A stretch of 64,000 bases of DNA from contig NZ_LT607733.1 of assembly GCF_900091445.1 (NCBI RefSeq), positions 5,793,001 through 5,857,000 on the forward strand, written 5' to 3'. The DNA comes from Micromonospora echinofusca (GTDB taxonomy: Bacteria; Actinomycetota; Actinomycetes; Mycobacteriales; Micromonosporaceae). Below are positions 25,257 through 33,895 of the stretch, piece after piece; the first letter of the stretch is position 1; each line of letters opens with the position of its first letter. The notes below the pieces were generated by a model. The model worked only from the letters and a program-made list of their open reading frames with translations. It ran no database searches and was not told where the DNA came from. A program made the position numbers and the translations under genes.

Positions 25257-25859
25257 ATGACCAACCCATCCGCAACCAGCGGTCAGGACGTGGTGGACGT
25301 CCTCACCGCCGACCACCGTGAGGTCGAAGCACTCTTCGTGCAGTTGGAGAGCCGGCAGGGCACCCCCGAGCACCGCCGGCAGCTGGCCGACGTGATGATC
25401 GCCGAGCTGGTCCGTCACGCCGTCGCCGAGGAGATGCACGTCTATCCGACCGCCCGCAAGGCACTGCCTGACGGCGACCAGATCGCCGAGCACGAGATCT
25501 CCGAGCACGCCGACGCCGAGCGGACCATGAAGGAGCTGGAGTCGGTCGACCCGTCCGACCCGCGCTTCGACGAACTGCTGGCGCACCTGACCAGCACGAT
25601 CCGGCACCACGTCAAGGACGAGGAGTCGGACCTCTTCCCCCGCCTGCGCGCCGCCGTGGCCAGCGAGGAGATGGTCGAACTGGCCGAGAAGGTGGAGGCG
25701 ACCAAGAAGACCGCCCCGACCCGGCCGCACCCGGCCGCGCCCGACCGGCCGCCGGCGAACCGGCTGCTCAACCCGGGCGCAGGCCTGGTGGACCGGATGC
25801 GCGACGCGTTGAGCGGCCGCGCCACGTCGATGGCGGAGCTGGGCGAGAAGCAGCGCTGA
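25257..25859 (+). CDS. Hemerythrin-domain protein
   Basis: A 200-residue cytoplasmic protein with a four-helix hemerythrin HHE domain (about 10-135). Candidate di-iron ligands are His20, His54, Glu58, His79 or His84, His117/118 and Glu122. A Pro-rich linker leads to a short C-terminal helix (VDRMRDALSGRATSMAELG). Such proteins bind oxygen or respond to nitrosative and oxidative stress. The ATG follows AAGGGGCAGAC. A SigB-like promoter candidate lies upstream, which fits a stress role. A bidirectional terminator separates it from the ferredoxin gene. Confidence 0.92.
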   Translation: MTNPSATSGQDVVDVLTADHREVEALFVQLESRQGTPEHRRQLADVMIAELVRHAVAEEMHVYPTARKALPDGDQIAEHEISEHADAERTMKELESVDPSDPRFDELLAHLTSTIRHHVKDEESDLFPRLRAAVASEEMVELAEKVEATKKTAPTRPHPAAPDRPPANRLLNPGAGLVDRMRDALSGRATSMAELGEKQR

Positions 25860-25873
25860 CCGCCCGCGCCCAC

Positions 25874-25905
25874 GGTGGCCACGCCCGGCCCGGGGCGTGG
25901 CCACC
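25874..25905. terminator. Bidirectional hairpin terminator
   Basis: The perfect 13-bp arms GGTGGCCACGCCC (25874-25886) and complement (25893-25905) with a 6-nt loop lie between convergent hemerythrin and ferredoxin genes. Confidence 0.85.
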
Positions 25906-25966
25906 TTCGTGCGCACCGGCGGCGCCGGTCGGGTCCGCCCCCGCGAGGTCACGCGGAGCCGGTCGG

Positions 25967-26203
25967 TCAGGGCTCCGGCGCGATCCGGCGCAGGCCGTCC
26001 GCCTCGGAGACGATGACCGCCTCCATCGGGCAGGAGTCCGCGGCGTCGACCAGCGCGTCGTCCGGCGCCACCCGCTCGACCAGCGGACGGGCCAGCCCGT
26101 CCACCAGCACGAAGTGCTTCGGCGCGGTGCCCGCGCAGATCCCCGACCCGATGCACCGGGTCGGGTCCACATGCACCCGCCACTGCTCGTTCGACTCACT
26201 CAC
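25967..26203 (-). CDS. 3Fe-4S ferredoxin, P450 partner
   Basis: A 78-residue ferredoxin with CIGSGIC near residue 17 and a distal CP (DSCPMEAV). The middle Cys of a 4Fe-4S motif is replaced (C-x5-C), as in the single-cluster 3Fe-4S ferredoxins that feed actinobacterial P450s. It begins 4 nt after the stop of the P450 gene at 26208, so the two are one unit and this is the likely electron donor. No ferredoxin reductase is encoded nearby; a reductase from elsewhere would be required. Confidence 0.95.
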   Translation of the reverse strand: MSESNEQWRVHVDPTRCIGSGICAGTAPKHFVLVDGLARPLVERVAPDDALVDAADSCPMEAVIVSEADGLRRIAPEP

Positions 26204-26207
26204 CGGT

Positions 26208-27413
26208 TCACCACCTCACCGGCATGGCGACGAGGCCCCGCACCAGCAGGCCGCTCTTCCAGGTCAGTTCGGCTTCCGGCACGGCCAGCCTCAGGTCGGG
26301 CGTGCGGTCGATCAGGGTCTCCAGGACGACCTGGAGCTCCATCCGGGCCAGCTGGGCGCCGACGCAGTGGTGCACCCCGTGGCCGAAGCCGAGATGAGGG
26401 TTCGCCTCCCGGGTCAGGTCGAGGCGGTCCGCCTCGGCGAAGACCGTCTCGTCCCGGTTGGCCGACGAGATCGACACCACCACGGGCTCGCCGGCGCGCA
26501 CCAGCACGCCGCCCAGCTCGACGTCCTCCAGGGCGTAGCGGGCGAAGGCCGAGGACGCGCCGAGCGGCACGAACCGCATCAGCTCCTCGACGGCACCCGG
26601 CACCAGCTCCGGCCGGGCCCGCAGCCGGGCCCACTCGTCGGGGTGGTCGAGCAGCGCGTACACGAAGTTGGGGATCTGGGTGACCGTCGTCTCGTGCCCG
26701 GCGGCGAGCAGCCCGGCGGCCAGCCGCACGACCTCGTCCTCCGCGAGCCGGTCGTCGGCGTCCCGGGCCCGGACCATCGCGCCGAGCAGGTCGTCGGTGG
26801 GCTGCTCGCGTCGCCGGGCGATCAGCTCGCCCATGTACGCGAAGAGGCTGTCGATGTACTCCTGGGCCCGCTCCGGGGTCAGCGAGGTGGTCGACACGAT
26901 CGCCTCCGACCAGGTGTGGAAGCGGTCCTGGTCGGACACCGGGACGCCGAGCAGGTCGCAGATGACCCGGATCGGCAGCGGGGTGGCCAGGTGTGCCACG
27001 AGATCGGCCGGCGGACCGGCGGCGAGCATGCCGTCAACCAGCTCGTGGGCCACCTGCCGGGTACGCGGCCGCAGCTCCTCCACCCGCCGGGCGGTGAACG
27101 CCTTCGCCACCAGTCGGCGCAGCCGGGTGTGCTCCGGCGGATCCATCGACAGGATCCCGCCCTCCTGCTGCCGCGGCGAGTTGCGGGGCTCGTCCCGGCC
27201 CACCGAGGCGGCCCGGCTGAACCGGGCGTCGCCGAGCACGGTGCGGACGTCGGCGTGACGGGTGGCGAGCCAGGCCGGCTCGCCGTACGGCATGCGGATG
27301 CGGGTGAGCGGTTCGTCCCGGCGCAGCCGGGCGTAGCGCGGGTCGAGGTCGAGCCGGTCGGGGTCGCTGAACGGATAACGCTGGGGGGCGGTCGTCTCGG
27401 GGGCCTCAGTCAC
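26208..27413 (-). CDS. Cytochrome P450 monooxygenase
   Basis: A 401-residue soluble bacterial P450 of the CYP105/CYP107-like style. Landmarks: I-helix AGHETT with oxygen-activating Thr, K-helix EELMR (E-x-x-R), and heme loop FGHGVHHCVGAQLAR with the cysteine ligand at about Cys350. The GTG at 27413 is preferred because GAGAGGAA lies about 9 nt upstream; a longer frame adds 14 residues. The gene with its ferredoxin forms a two-gene unit. There are no polyketide, terpene or peptide synthase genes in the window, so the substrate is unknown. Confidence 0.95.
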   Translation of the reverse strand: MTEAPETTAPQRYPFSDPDRLDLDPRYARLRRDEPLTRIRMPYGEPAWLATRHADVRTVLGDARFSRAASVGRDEPRNSPRQQEGGILSMDPPEHTRLRRLVAKAFTARRVEELRPRTRQVAHELVDGMLAAGPPADLVAHLATPLPIRVICDLLGVPVSDQDRFHTWSEAIVSTTSLTPERAQEYIDSLFAYMGELIARRREQPTDDLLGAMVRARDADDRLAEDEVVRLAAGLLAAGHETTVTQIPNFVYALLDHPDEWARLRARPELVPGAVEELMRFVPLGASSAFARYALEDVELGGVLVRAGEPVVVSISSANRDETVFAEADRLDLTREANPHLGFGHGVHHCVGAQLARMELQVVLETLIDRTPDLRLAVPEAELTWKSGLLVRGLVAMPVRW

Positions 27414-27560
27414 CGGATGACTTCCTCTCGTCACGGCGCCCCAAGGGGTGGGCACCGGCCCGGTCGGGGACTACTCCACGTTGAGTCATGTTCCGACTGC
27501 GGATGGTAGCGAGAGTGGTCGATCCTTGGCTAGCGGTACGCGTCGATCGGCGCAAAGCGA

Positions 27561-27596
27561 GCGTCCCGGGCCGTCGACCGCGACGACCCGGGACGC
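27561..27596 (-). terminator. Hairpin terminator of the small stress gene
   Basis: The arms GCGTCCCGGG (27561-27570) and complement (27587-27596) are perfect, with an inner CGTCG/CGACG stem. It lies 9 nt beyond the stop of the gene at 27606. Confidence 0.8.
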
Positions 27597-27605
27597 CCAA
27601 CAGGC

Positions 27606-27788
27606 TCAGCGGACCTGGTCGCCCTCGCCGGTACGCGTCTGGGCCTGGTCCACGCCCTTGTCGATCTGCTCGTCGTACTTGCCGCCGGTGCGCTTGTCGG
27701 CCATGTCGCCGCCCTTCTCCAGGCCCTGGTCGACCTGCTTGTCGTGCTTGTCGGCGAAGTCCTTGGCCTTGTCCATGAAGTCGCTCAT
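27606..27788 (-). CDS. MT0933/CsbD-like small hydrophilic protein
   Basis: A 60-residue, highly charged protein (MSDFMDKAKDFADKHDKQVD and a TGGKYDEQIDKGVDQAQ block). It matches the MT0933 family, which databases label antitoxin-like, and resembles CsbD stress proteins in composition. No toxin gene is adjacent, so a toxin-antitoxin role is not supported here. An AGGAGG ribosome binding site and a GTTT-N15-GGGAAC element upstream suggest general-stress control and strong translation. Confidence 0.85.
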   Translation of the reverse strand: MSDFMDKAKDFADKHDKQVDQGLEKGGDMADKRTGGKYDEQIDKGVDQAQTRTGEGDQVR

Positions 27789-27821
27789 CGGGTCCTCCTC
27801 GAATCCGGGTCCGATCTCTGC

Positions 27822-27846
27822 GTTCCCTGAGGTCGCTGGCGCAAAC
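27822..27846 (-). promoter_or_regulatory. Possible SigB/SigF-type stress promoter
   Basis: On the minus strand GTTT (27846-27843), a 15-nt spacer and GGGAAC (27827-27822) approximate GTTT-N14-16-GGGTAT, about 33 nt before the start codon of the small stress gene. Confidence 0.5.
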
Positions 27847-27988
27847 AGACGGACGGGCGACCGGAGCGCGATCGGGAAACGGGTGGTCTGCCCCGGCGCC
27901 TGGGCCGCCCAACTAGCGTGAAAGGGGACGCGGGTGTCGGATGGACGCCGGCCGGGTACCGACTCGCCGGAGATCGAGGAGGGCCGAC

Positions 27989-29107
27989 GTGGTCGCAGAC
28001 GGTGCCGGGCGTACGCCCGAGGGGACGACGGACCGGGGCGCGGGCCCCCGACAGACCTGGGCCGCGCTTCCCTGGCTGGTCCGCTCGGCCGTGGTGTGGA
28101 GCGCCTGCCTGGTGGTGGTCGTCGCCGGGCTGTACCTGCTCGGAAAGATCGCGGTGCTGCTGGCGCCGCTGGCCATCGCGCTGGCCGCCACCATCTTCCT
28201 CACCGCCCTGCTCGACCCGGTGCAGCTCGCCCTGCGCCGGCTCCGGCTGCCCGCCTCCCTCGCCGCCCTGCTCACCGTGCTGCTGCTGCTCGGCCTGCTG
28301 TTCGGCGTCGGCGCGCTGGTGTGGAGCCTCACCGCGGGCCAGTTCAGCGAGTTGAGCCAGGAACTGGGGCAGGGAGTGCAACGCACCCGGGACTTCGTGA
28401 CCTCGACGTTGCCGGTCACCGACCAGCAGATCGACCGGCTGCTCGGCCAGGCCCGCGAGGGCCTCGGGCAGGACTCGGTCGATCCGGTCTCCAGCGCCAG
28501 GACGGCCGCGGAGGTGCTCGGCTCGGCGCTGCTCGCGCTCGTCCTGCTGTTCTTCCTGCTCAAGGACGGCCGCTCCATGTGGCACTGGACGCTGTCCCGG
28601 GCGACCGGGCCGAACCGGACGGTGACCGCCGAGGCGGGCCGGACGGGTTGGCGGACGCTCGGCGCGTACAGCCGGGGCACGATGATGATCGCCGCGATCG
28701 ACGCGATCGGCATCGGCCTGGCGCTGGTGCTGCTCCGGGTGCCGCTGGCCCTCCCGCTCGCGCTCATCACCTTCTTCGGCGGCTTCATCCCGATCATCGG
28801 GGCGACCGTGGCCGGCGCGGTGGCGGTGCTGGTCGCCCTCGCGGCGAAGGGACCGGTGACCGCGCTGCTCGTCCTGGCCGCCGTGATCGCCGTACAGCAG
28901 ATCGAGGGCAACCTGCTCGAGCCGCTGATCATGAAGCGCCAGGTACGCCTGCACCCGGCGGTGATCCTGGTGGCGGTGACCGCCGGCACCCTGATCGCCG
29001 GCATCGCTGGGGCCTTCGTCTCGGTGCCGATCACCGCCGTCGTCTGGCGGATCGTCGACACCGTCCAGCAACACCGCCGACACCCGGCACCCCCGACCCC
29101 CGCCTGA
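27989..29107 (+). CDS. AI-2E transporter (PerM) family membrane protein
   Basis: A 372-residue protein with about eight TM helices in the family's usual spacing: two at the N-terminus (about 30-95), one near 100-125, then a soluble helical domain (about 125-190). Four to five TM helices follow. The signature ITFFGGFIPIIGATVAG and QQIEGNLLEPLIMKRQVRLHP are diagnostic of the family. Members include autoinducer-2 exporters and Na+/H+ antiporter-like proteins; the substrate is unknown here. The GTG at 27989 follows GAGGAGGGCCGAC, better than the frame-extending ATG. It converges with the hydrolase gene 15 nt away. Confidence 0.92.
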   Translation: MVADGAGRTPEGTTDRGAGPRQTWAALPWLVRSAVVWSACLVVVVAGLYLLGKIAVLLAPLAIALAATIFLTALLDPVQLALRRLRLPASLAALLTVLLLLGLLFGVGALVWSLTAGQFSELSQELGQGVQRTRDFVTSTLPVTDQQIDRLLGQAREGLGQDSVDPVSSARTAAEVLGSALLALVLLFFLLKDGRSMWHWTLSRATGPNRTVTAEAGRTGWRTLGAYSRGTMMIAAIDAIGIGLALVLLRVPLALPLALITFFGGFIPIIGATVAGAVAVLVALAAKGPVTALLVLAAVIAVQQIEGNLLEPLIMKRQVRLHPAVILVAVTAGTLIAGIAGAFVSVPITAVVWRIVDTVQQHRRHPAPPTPA

Positions 29108-29122
29108 CCCCGGGGACGGCGC

Positions 29123-29782
29123 TCAGCGGGAGGCCGGCAGGTGGGTGGTGAACCAGTCGGCGGCGCAGTGGGCGACCTGCTCCAGGGTGCCGGGTTCCTC
29201 GAAGAGGTGGGTGGCACCCGGGATCACCGTCAGCTCGGCCGTCTCCGGCAGCGCCTCCTGTGCCTGCTCGTTGAGCGTGATCACCTGCTCGTCGAGGCCG
29301 CCGACCAGCAGCAGCGTGGGCGCGCGCACCTGGCCGAGGGCCGGGCCGGCCAGGTCGGGGCGGCCGCCCCGGGAGACCACCGCGCCGACGAGGTCCGGTC
29401 GGGCGGCTGCCGCCACCAGGGCGGCGGCCGCCCCGGTGCTGGCCCCGAAGAGGCCAATCGGCACCGCGCCGGAGGGTCGCTCGGCCGCCAGCCAGTCCAC
29501 GATCGCGGCGAGCCGTTCCGCGAGCAGGGTGATGTCGAAGCGCAGCTCGGCGGTCCGGGCGTCCACCTGGTCCTCGGCCGGGGTGAGCAGGTCGACCAGC
29601 ACGGTGCCGAGGGCGGCGCGGTTGAGCACGTGCGCCACGGCGGTGTTGCGCGGGCTGTGCCGGGAGCTGCCGCTGCCGTGCGCGAAGAGCACCACGCCGG
29701 CCGGCTCCGCCGGGATCAGCAGATCGGCCGGGAGTTCGGCGTCCCCCGCCGGGATCGTCACCGCACTGCTGCGCATGTCCAT
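29123..29782 (-). CDS. Alpha/beta hydrolase (dienelactone-hydrolase-like)
   Basis: A 219-residue alpha/beta hydrolase. The oxyanion-strand motif VVLFAHGSGSSRHSPRN is followed by a nucleophile elbow (GLFGASTGAAAA; Ser within G-x-S-x-G-like GASTG), an acid in VGGLDEQV and a catalytic His in GATHLFEEPG. Homologues are often fused or linked to phosphoribosyltransferases; no such partner is next to this copy. The ATG follows GGAGGCGAG. The substrate is unknown. Confidence 0.88.
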   Translation of the reverse strand: MDMRSSAVTIPAGDAELPADLLIPAEPAGVVLFAHGSGSSRHSPRNTAVAHVLNRAALGTVLVDLLTPAEDQVDARTAELRFDITLLAERLAAIVDWLAAERPSGAVPIGLFGASTGAAAALVAAAARPDLVGAVVSRGGRPDLAGPALGQVRAPTLLLVGGLDEQVITLNEQAQEALPETAELTVIPGATHLFEEPGTLEQVAHCAADWFTTHLPASR

Positions 29783-29942
29783 CTCGCCTCCGTACGTCCT
29801 CGGTCTCCGGCCGCATACCCGTCCTCCGGGCCGGCAAGCCGCCCGGCGCGGCCGGCGTTTGTCGCCCGGGGGCCCGGGTAGGCGGCGGATGACCGCAGGC
29901 CGTACCGGCGCAACCGCGCCCCGACGGATCGCGAGGATCGCC

Positions 29943-30119
29943 ATGGCGCAGCAGCGAGAGACCCGGCAGCAGGACACGGACCGGGACCGGCGGGAACAGG
30001 ACACCGAACGCGGCCGGGACTGGGCGGACGACGCGGCCCAGGCGCGCACGGCCGACGACCCGCGGGCGACGGCGCCCCGCGACGCCGCCGGCCGCCCGTC
30101 ACAGGGCAGGCCCGTCTGA
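29943..30119 (+). CDS. Small hydrophilic protein, unknown
   Basis: A 58-residue protein of almost only Arg, Asp, Gln, Ala, Thr and Glu (QQRETRQQDTDRDRREQD), probably disordered. The ATG is preceded by GAGGATCGCC, an acceptable ribosome binding site, and a hairpin terminator follows 36 nt after the stop. It resembles small stress-associated actinobacterial proteins, but no family is recognised. Confidence 0.45.
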   Translation: MAQQRETRQQDTDRDRREQDTERGRDWADDAAQARTADDPRATAPRDAAGRPSQGRPV

Positions 30120-30154
30120 CCGGCGGCGCCACCGTCGAGGGCACGCAGACCGGT

Positions 30155-30190
30155 GCCGCCGGCCCGTCGTGACGTACGCGGGCCGGCGGC
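30155..30190. terminator. Bidirectional hairpin terminator
   Basis: The perfect 12-bp arms GCCGCCGGCCCG (30155-30166) and complement (30179-30190) lie just beyond the stop of the phosphorylase gene on the minus strand. Confidence 0.8.
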
Positions 30191-30196
30191 GGCCGG

Positions 30197-32569
30197 TCAC
30201 GGCTCGTTCTCGGGCAGGCGGAGCAGGGGCGCACGCCCCGGGGCCTGCTCCGGGGCCGGGCCGGACACCTCCGCCGGGGGGATCGGCATCGTCACCGGCT
30301 CCCCGCAGGTGACCCGCACCGGCTCGCCGTGGTGCCGCAGCTCCAGCACGTCCCCCGGGTCGCCGCGGCGCAGCGCGTACGTGGTCTCGTGCGGCCGGAC
30401 GTCGACCCGCAGCCGCATCCCGCGCCACTGGAGCGAGAACTCCAGCCGCTCCAGCCGGCTGGACAGCCGCGGCGCGAAGGACAGGTTGCCGTCGTGGTCG
30501 CGCAGCCCGCCGAACCCGGCCACCAGGGCGATCCAGGCGCCGGCGAGCGAGGCCATGTGCACGCCGTCGCGGGTGTTCTCGTTGAGGTCGTGCAGGTCCA
30601 TCAGGGCGGCCTCGCGCAGGTAGATGTGCGCCAGCTCCGGGTGGCCCACCTCGGCCGCCAGCACCGCCTGGGTGCACGCCGACAGCGAGGAGTCGCGCAC
30701 CGTACGTCGCTCGTAGTAGAGGAAGTTGCGCAGCTTCTGCTCCGGGGTGAAGGCGTCGCCCCGCCAGTGCATCGCCAGGACCAGGTCCGCCTGCTTGACG
30801 ACCTGCTTGCGGTACAGGTCGAAGTACGGGTAGTGCAGCAGCAGCGGGTACTTCTCCGGCGGGGTCTGCGCGAAGTCCCACTCCTGGAGCCGGGTGAAGC
30901 CCTCGACCTGCTCGTGGACGTCGATCTCCTCGTCGTACGGGACGTGCATGGCGGCGGCCGCGTCCCGCCAGGCCGCCGCCTCCTCGTTGGTGACGCCGAG
31001 GTGGAACGCCTCGTCCCGGTAGCGCGTCACGGCGTCGGCGGCGGCGATCAGGTTCCGCTGCGCCATCAGGTTGGTGTAGATGTTGTCGTTCTTGACGGCC
31101 GTGTACTCGTCGGGGCCGGTGACCCCGTCGATGTGGAACTGGCCGTGCCGGTCGTGGTGGCCCAGGGAGCGCCAGAGCCGGGCGGTCTCGACCAGCAGTT
31201 CGAGCCCGATCTCGCGTTCCAGTTCGGTGTCCTGGGTGACCTGCACGTAGCGGCGCAGCGCGTCGGCGATGCCGGCCGCGATGTGGAAGGCGGCGGTGCC
31301 CGCCGGCCAGTACCCCGACGACTCCGGCCCCTCGATGGTGCGCCAGGGGAACGCCGCCCCCTCCAGGTTGAGCGTCCGGGCCCGCTCGTGGGCGGCGGCC
31401 AGGGTGCCGTGCCGCCAGTGCAGCGCGTCCCGCACGGCGGCCGGATGGGTGTACGTGAGCACCGGCAGGACGAACATCTCCGTGTCCCAGAACGCGTGCC
31501 CGTCGTACCCCGGGCCGGTCAGGCCCTTCGCGGCGATGGGCCGCCGCTCCGCCCGGGAGCCCGCCTGGAGGACGTGGAACATGCCGAAGCGGACGGCCTG
31601 CTGGATCTCCGGGTCGCCCTCCACCACCACGTCGGCGGCCTCCCAGAACTCCTCGAGGTATTCGCGCTGCTCGCGGCGCAGCCCGTCCCAGCCGTCGAGT
31701 CGCGCCCCGGTCAGGGCGGCCTCGACCTGGTCGCGCATCGCCGGCAGCGACCGTCGGCTCGACCAGCCGTACGCGAGGTACTTGACCACCCGCAGCGTCT
31801 CGCCGGGCTGGAGCACGCACCCGATGGTGGTGCGCACCCAGTCCTCGTACCCCTCGGACTGGATGGTCTTGCGCGCCGGGGCGTACACCTCGTGTTCCAT
31901 CGCGGCGGCCACCCGCAGCCCGGAGACCTTGGTCCGGTGGATCAGCAGCCCGCCGTCGGCGGTGGTGAGCTCCTCCTCGGCCTGCAACGGCGACTCCAGC
32001 ACGGCCGCGACCCGCGGGTCCCTGCTCTGCGGGGGCAGCGCCTCGTTCGCCACGAGTTCCGACTGGAGGATCAGCCGCAGCGGGCCGTCCACCGCCTCCA
32101 CCTCGTAGTTGATCGCGGCGACGGCGCGCTGGGTGAACGAGACCAGCCGGGTGCTGCGGACCTTGACCTCGCGGCCGGCCGGGGAGCGCCAGTGCAGTTC
32201 CCGGTGCAGGGTCCCGGCGCGCAGGTCGAGGACCCGCTCGTGGGCGAGGAGTTCGCCGTAGCGGACGTCGAGCGGCTCGTCGTCGACCAGCAGCCGGATC
32301 AGCTTGCCGTTGGTCACGTTGACGATCGTCTGGCCGGACTCGGGGAACCCGAAGCCGGCCTCCGCGTACGGCAGCGGGCGCAGCTCGTAGAAGGAGTTGA
32401 GGTAGGTGCCGGGCAGGCCGTGCGGCTCCCCCTCGTCCAGGTTGCCGCGCAGCCCGACGTGCCCGTTGGAGAGGGCGAAGACCGACTCCGACTGGGCCAG
32501 GACGTCCATGTCCAGCCGCGTCTCCCGGACGTGCCACGGCTCGACCGGATAGGCGCGTTCCCGGATCAC
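30197..32569 (-). CDS. Glycoside hydrolase family 65 disaccharide phosphorylase
   Basis: A 790-residue GH65 enzyme. It has an N-terminal beta-sandwich (about 1-270), a linker, an (alpha/alpha)6 barrel (about 320-690) and a C-terminal beta-sheet domain. The general acid is the Glu of GPDEYT (about 485), the substrate loop is FWDTE, and KQADLVL belongs to the phosphate-binding region. GH65 phosphorylases cleave maltose, trehalose, kojibiose or nigerose with phosphate, giving glucose plus beta-glucose 1-phosphate; which disaccharide is used cannot be told. The GTG start overlaps the stop of the upstream HAD gene (GTGA), so the two are translationally coupled, and the HAD enzyme uses the product. 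Confidence 0.95.
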   Translation of the reverse strand: MIRERAYPVEPWHVRETRLDMDVLAQSESVFALSNGHVGLRGNLDEGEPHGLPGTYLNSFYELRPLPYAEAGFGFPESGQTIVNVTNGKLIRLLVDDEPLDVRYGELLAHERVLDLRAGTLHRELHWRSPAGREVKVRSTRLVSFTQRAVAAINYEVEAVDGPLRLILQSELVANEALPPQSRDPRVAAVLESPLQAEEELTTADGGLLIHRTKVSGLRVAAAMEHEVYAPARKTIQSEGYEDWVRTTIGCVLQPGETLRVVKYLAYGWSSRRSLPAMRDQVEAALTGARLDGWDGLRREQREYLEEFWEAADVVVEGDPEIQQAVRFGMFHVLQAGSRAERRPIAAKGLTGPGYDGHAFWDTEMFVLPVLTYTHPAAVRDALHWRHGTLAAAHERARTLNLEGAAFPWRTIEGPESSGYWPAGTAAFHIAAGIADALRRYVQVTQDTELEREIGLELLVETARLWRSLGHHDRHGQFHIDGVTGPDEYTAVKNDNIYTNLMAQRNLIAAADAVTRYRDEAFHLGVTNEEAAAWRDAAAAMHVPYDEEIDVHEQVEGFTRLQEWDFAQTPPEKYPLLLHYPYFDLYRKQVVKQADLVLAMHWRGDAFTPEQKLRNFLYYERRTVRDSSLSACTQAVLAAEVGHPELAHIYLREAALMDLHDLNENTRDGVHMASLAGAWIALVAGFGGLRDHDGNLSFAPRLSSRLERLEFSLQWRGMRLRVDVRPHETTYALRRGDPGDVLELRHHGEPVRVTCGEPVTMPIPPAEVSGPAPEQAPGRAPLLRLPENEP

Positions 32570-33318
32570 GCGGGCCGCCCGGTGTCGAGCAGTTCGGCGA
32601 GGTCGGTGACCACGACGTCGGCGCCGTGGGCCAGCAGGTCGGCGGCCTGGCCGACCCGGTCGACGCCCACCACGTACCCGAATCCGCCGGCCCGCCCGGC
32701 GGCCACCCCGGCGAGGGCGTCCTCGAAGACGGCGGCGTCGCGCGGGTCGACCCCGAGCAGCCGCGCGCCGGCCAGGAAGGTGTCCGGGGCCGGCTTGCCG
32801 CGTAGCCCCTCGGCGCGGGCGACGAGCCCGTCGACCCGGGCCTCCAGCAGCGGTTCCAGCCCGGCGGCGGCCACCACCTCCCGGCCGTTGGCGCTGGCCG
32901 TGACGACCGCCCGGCGCAGGCCGGCGGCGACCGCCGCCTCCAGGTAGGTCACGGAGCCGGGGTAGACGTCCACGCCGTGCGTACGCAGCCGCTCCAGCAG
33001 CAGCACGTTCTTGCTGTTGCCGACGCCGTTGACGGTGTCGGCGTCCGGCGGGTCGTCGGGCGAACCCTCCGGCAGCACGATGCCCCGGGAGGCGAGGAAG
33101 GTGCGCACCCCGTCGGCGCGCGGCCGGCCGTCGACGTAGCGGTTGTAGTCCAGCCCCGGATCGAAGGGGCGGAACTCCTCGCCGGTGACGGCGGCGCGGC
33201 GGCGCAGGAAGCCGTCGAACGTCTCGGTCCAGGCGGCGTTGTGCACCCGGGCGGTCTGCGTCAGCACACCGTCCAGATCGAAGAGACAGGCGGTCACGTG
33301 AGCAGGCAGGCCCAACAC
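32566..33318 (-). CDS. HAD phosphatase/beta-phosphoglucomutase-like enzyme
   Basis: A 250-residue HAD-superfamily protein with motif [11 protein letters not shown] (nucleophile and acid Asp), a helical cap containing [13 protein letters not shown], motif II VVTAS, motif III Lys in RGKPAPD and motif [10 protein letters not shown]. The cap and the GH65 partner point to beta-phosphoglucomutase, converting beta-glucose 1-phosphate to glucose 6-phosphate. A trehalose-6-phosphate-phosphatase-like role is less likely. The GTG is preceded by TAGATT at 6 nt and no Shine-Dalgarno, so the operon probably starts leaderless here. Confidence 0.9.
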   Translation of the reverse strand: MLGLPAHVTACLFDLDGVLTQTARVHNAAWTETFDGFLRRRAAVTGEEFRPFDPGLDYNRYVDGRPRADGVRTFLASRGIVLPEGSPDDPPDADTVNGVGNSKNVLLLERLRTHGVDVYPGSVTYLEAAVAAGLRRAVVTASANGREVVAAAGLEPLLEARVDGLVARAEGLRGKPAPDTFLAGARLLGVDPRDAAVFEDALAGVAAGRAGGFGYVVGVDRVGQAADLLAHGADVVVTDLAELLDTGRPA

Positions 33319-33324
33319 GGTACG

Positions 33325-33330
33325 AATCTA
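33325..33330 (-). promoter_or_regulatory. -10 element of a leaderless promoter (HAD-GH65 operon)
   Basis: On the minus strand TAGATT lies 6 nt before the GTG at 33318. TTTGCG 16 nt further upstream is a possible -35. Confidence 0.6.
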
Positions 33331-33380
33331 TCCAGACCTCCGGGTCCGCAAACCGCTTTCGGTCCCCTTTGCCGCCCGGC

Positions 33381-33845
33381 TCAGTTAGGGCGCAGCGTCC
33401 AGACCACGGTCATCTCGCCGGTCTGCTTGCCCTCCTCGGTGGCGATGGCCACCTGCACGGGGAACTCCGGCCGGCTGCCGGACTCCAGCTCCGCGACCAC
33501 CTCGGCGACCGGTCGGCAGAGGCGCGCGGTGGCCCGCACCGGCCCCATGGCCAGCTTCCGGTACGCGATGTCGGCGCGCACGGCCAGCGGCGTGGCCCGG
33601 TCGAGCAGCGTGCCGAACGCGGCCAGCACGACGGCGCCGGAGGCGGTCTCGCCGAGGGTGAACATGGCCCCGGCGTGCGGGCCACCGACGTGGTTGTGGG
33701 TGGCCGGCGCGTCGGGCAGCCGGACGGTCACCCGTACGCCGCCCTCCGCCTCGGGGGCCACCTCGACGAATTCGATGCCGAGCGTGCGGGCGAACGGCAC
33801 GGCCTCCAGGATGCCGGCCGCCACCTGGCGCGAGTCGATGGTCAT
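33381..33845 (-). CDS. Hotdog-fold protein (DUF4442/PaaI-like thioesterase)
   Basis: A 154-residue single hotdog domain: an N-terminal helix, NHVGGPHAGAMFTLGETASGAV as the central hotdog helix region, and antiparallel strands (RVTVRLP, ADIAYRK, VQVAIATEEGK). The family includes acyl-CoA thioesterases, but the Asp/Glu of the PaaI active site is not obvious. It is therefore better described as DUF4442-like with possible thioesterase activity. The ATG is preceded by a complete promoter placed for leaderless transcription. The gene is monocistronic. Confidence 0.82.
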   Translation of the reverse strand: MTIDSRQVAAGILEAVPFARTLGIEFVEVAPEAEGGVRVTVRLPDAPATHNHVGGPHAGAMFTLGETASGAVVLAAFGTLLDRATPLAVRADIAYRKLAMGPVRATARLCRPVAEVVAELESGSRPEFPVQVAIATEEGKQTGEMTVVWTLRPN

Positions 33846-33851
33846 GACCCG

Positions 33852-33880
33852 ACGTTACTAGCCGGTAACTTCCCCGGCAA
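33852..33880 (-). promoter_or_regulatory. Near-consensus leaderless promoter
   Basis: On the minus strand: TTGCCG (33880-33875), a 17-nt spacer, TAACGT (33857-33852), 6 nt, then the ATG at 33845. This is the clearest -35/-10 pair seen in the window. Confidence 0.7.
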
Positions 33881-33895
33881 GGGTCGCCCCCCCCG

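Noticed and set aside
25967..27413. Natural-product biosynthetic cluster around the P450
   Set aside because: Only the P450 and ferredoxin are present; there is no synthase, tailoring set or resistance gene nearby.
27606..27788. Toxin-antitoxin module
   Set aside because: Only the antitoxin-labelled family member is present; no toxin-like neighbour was found on either side.
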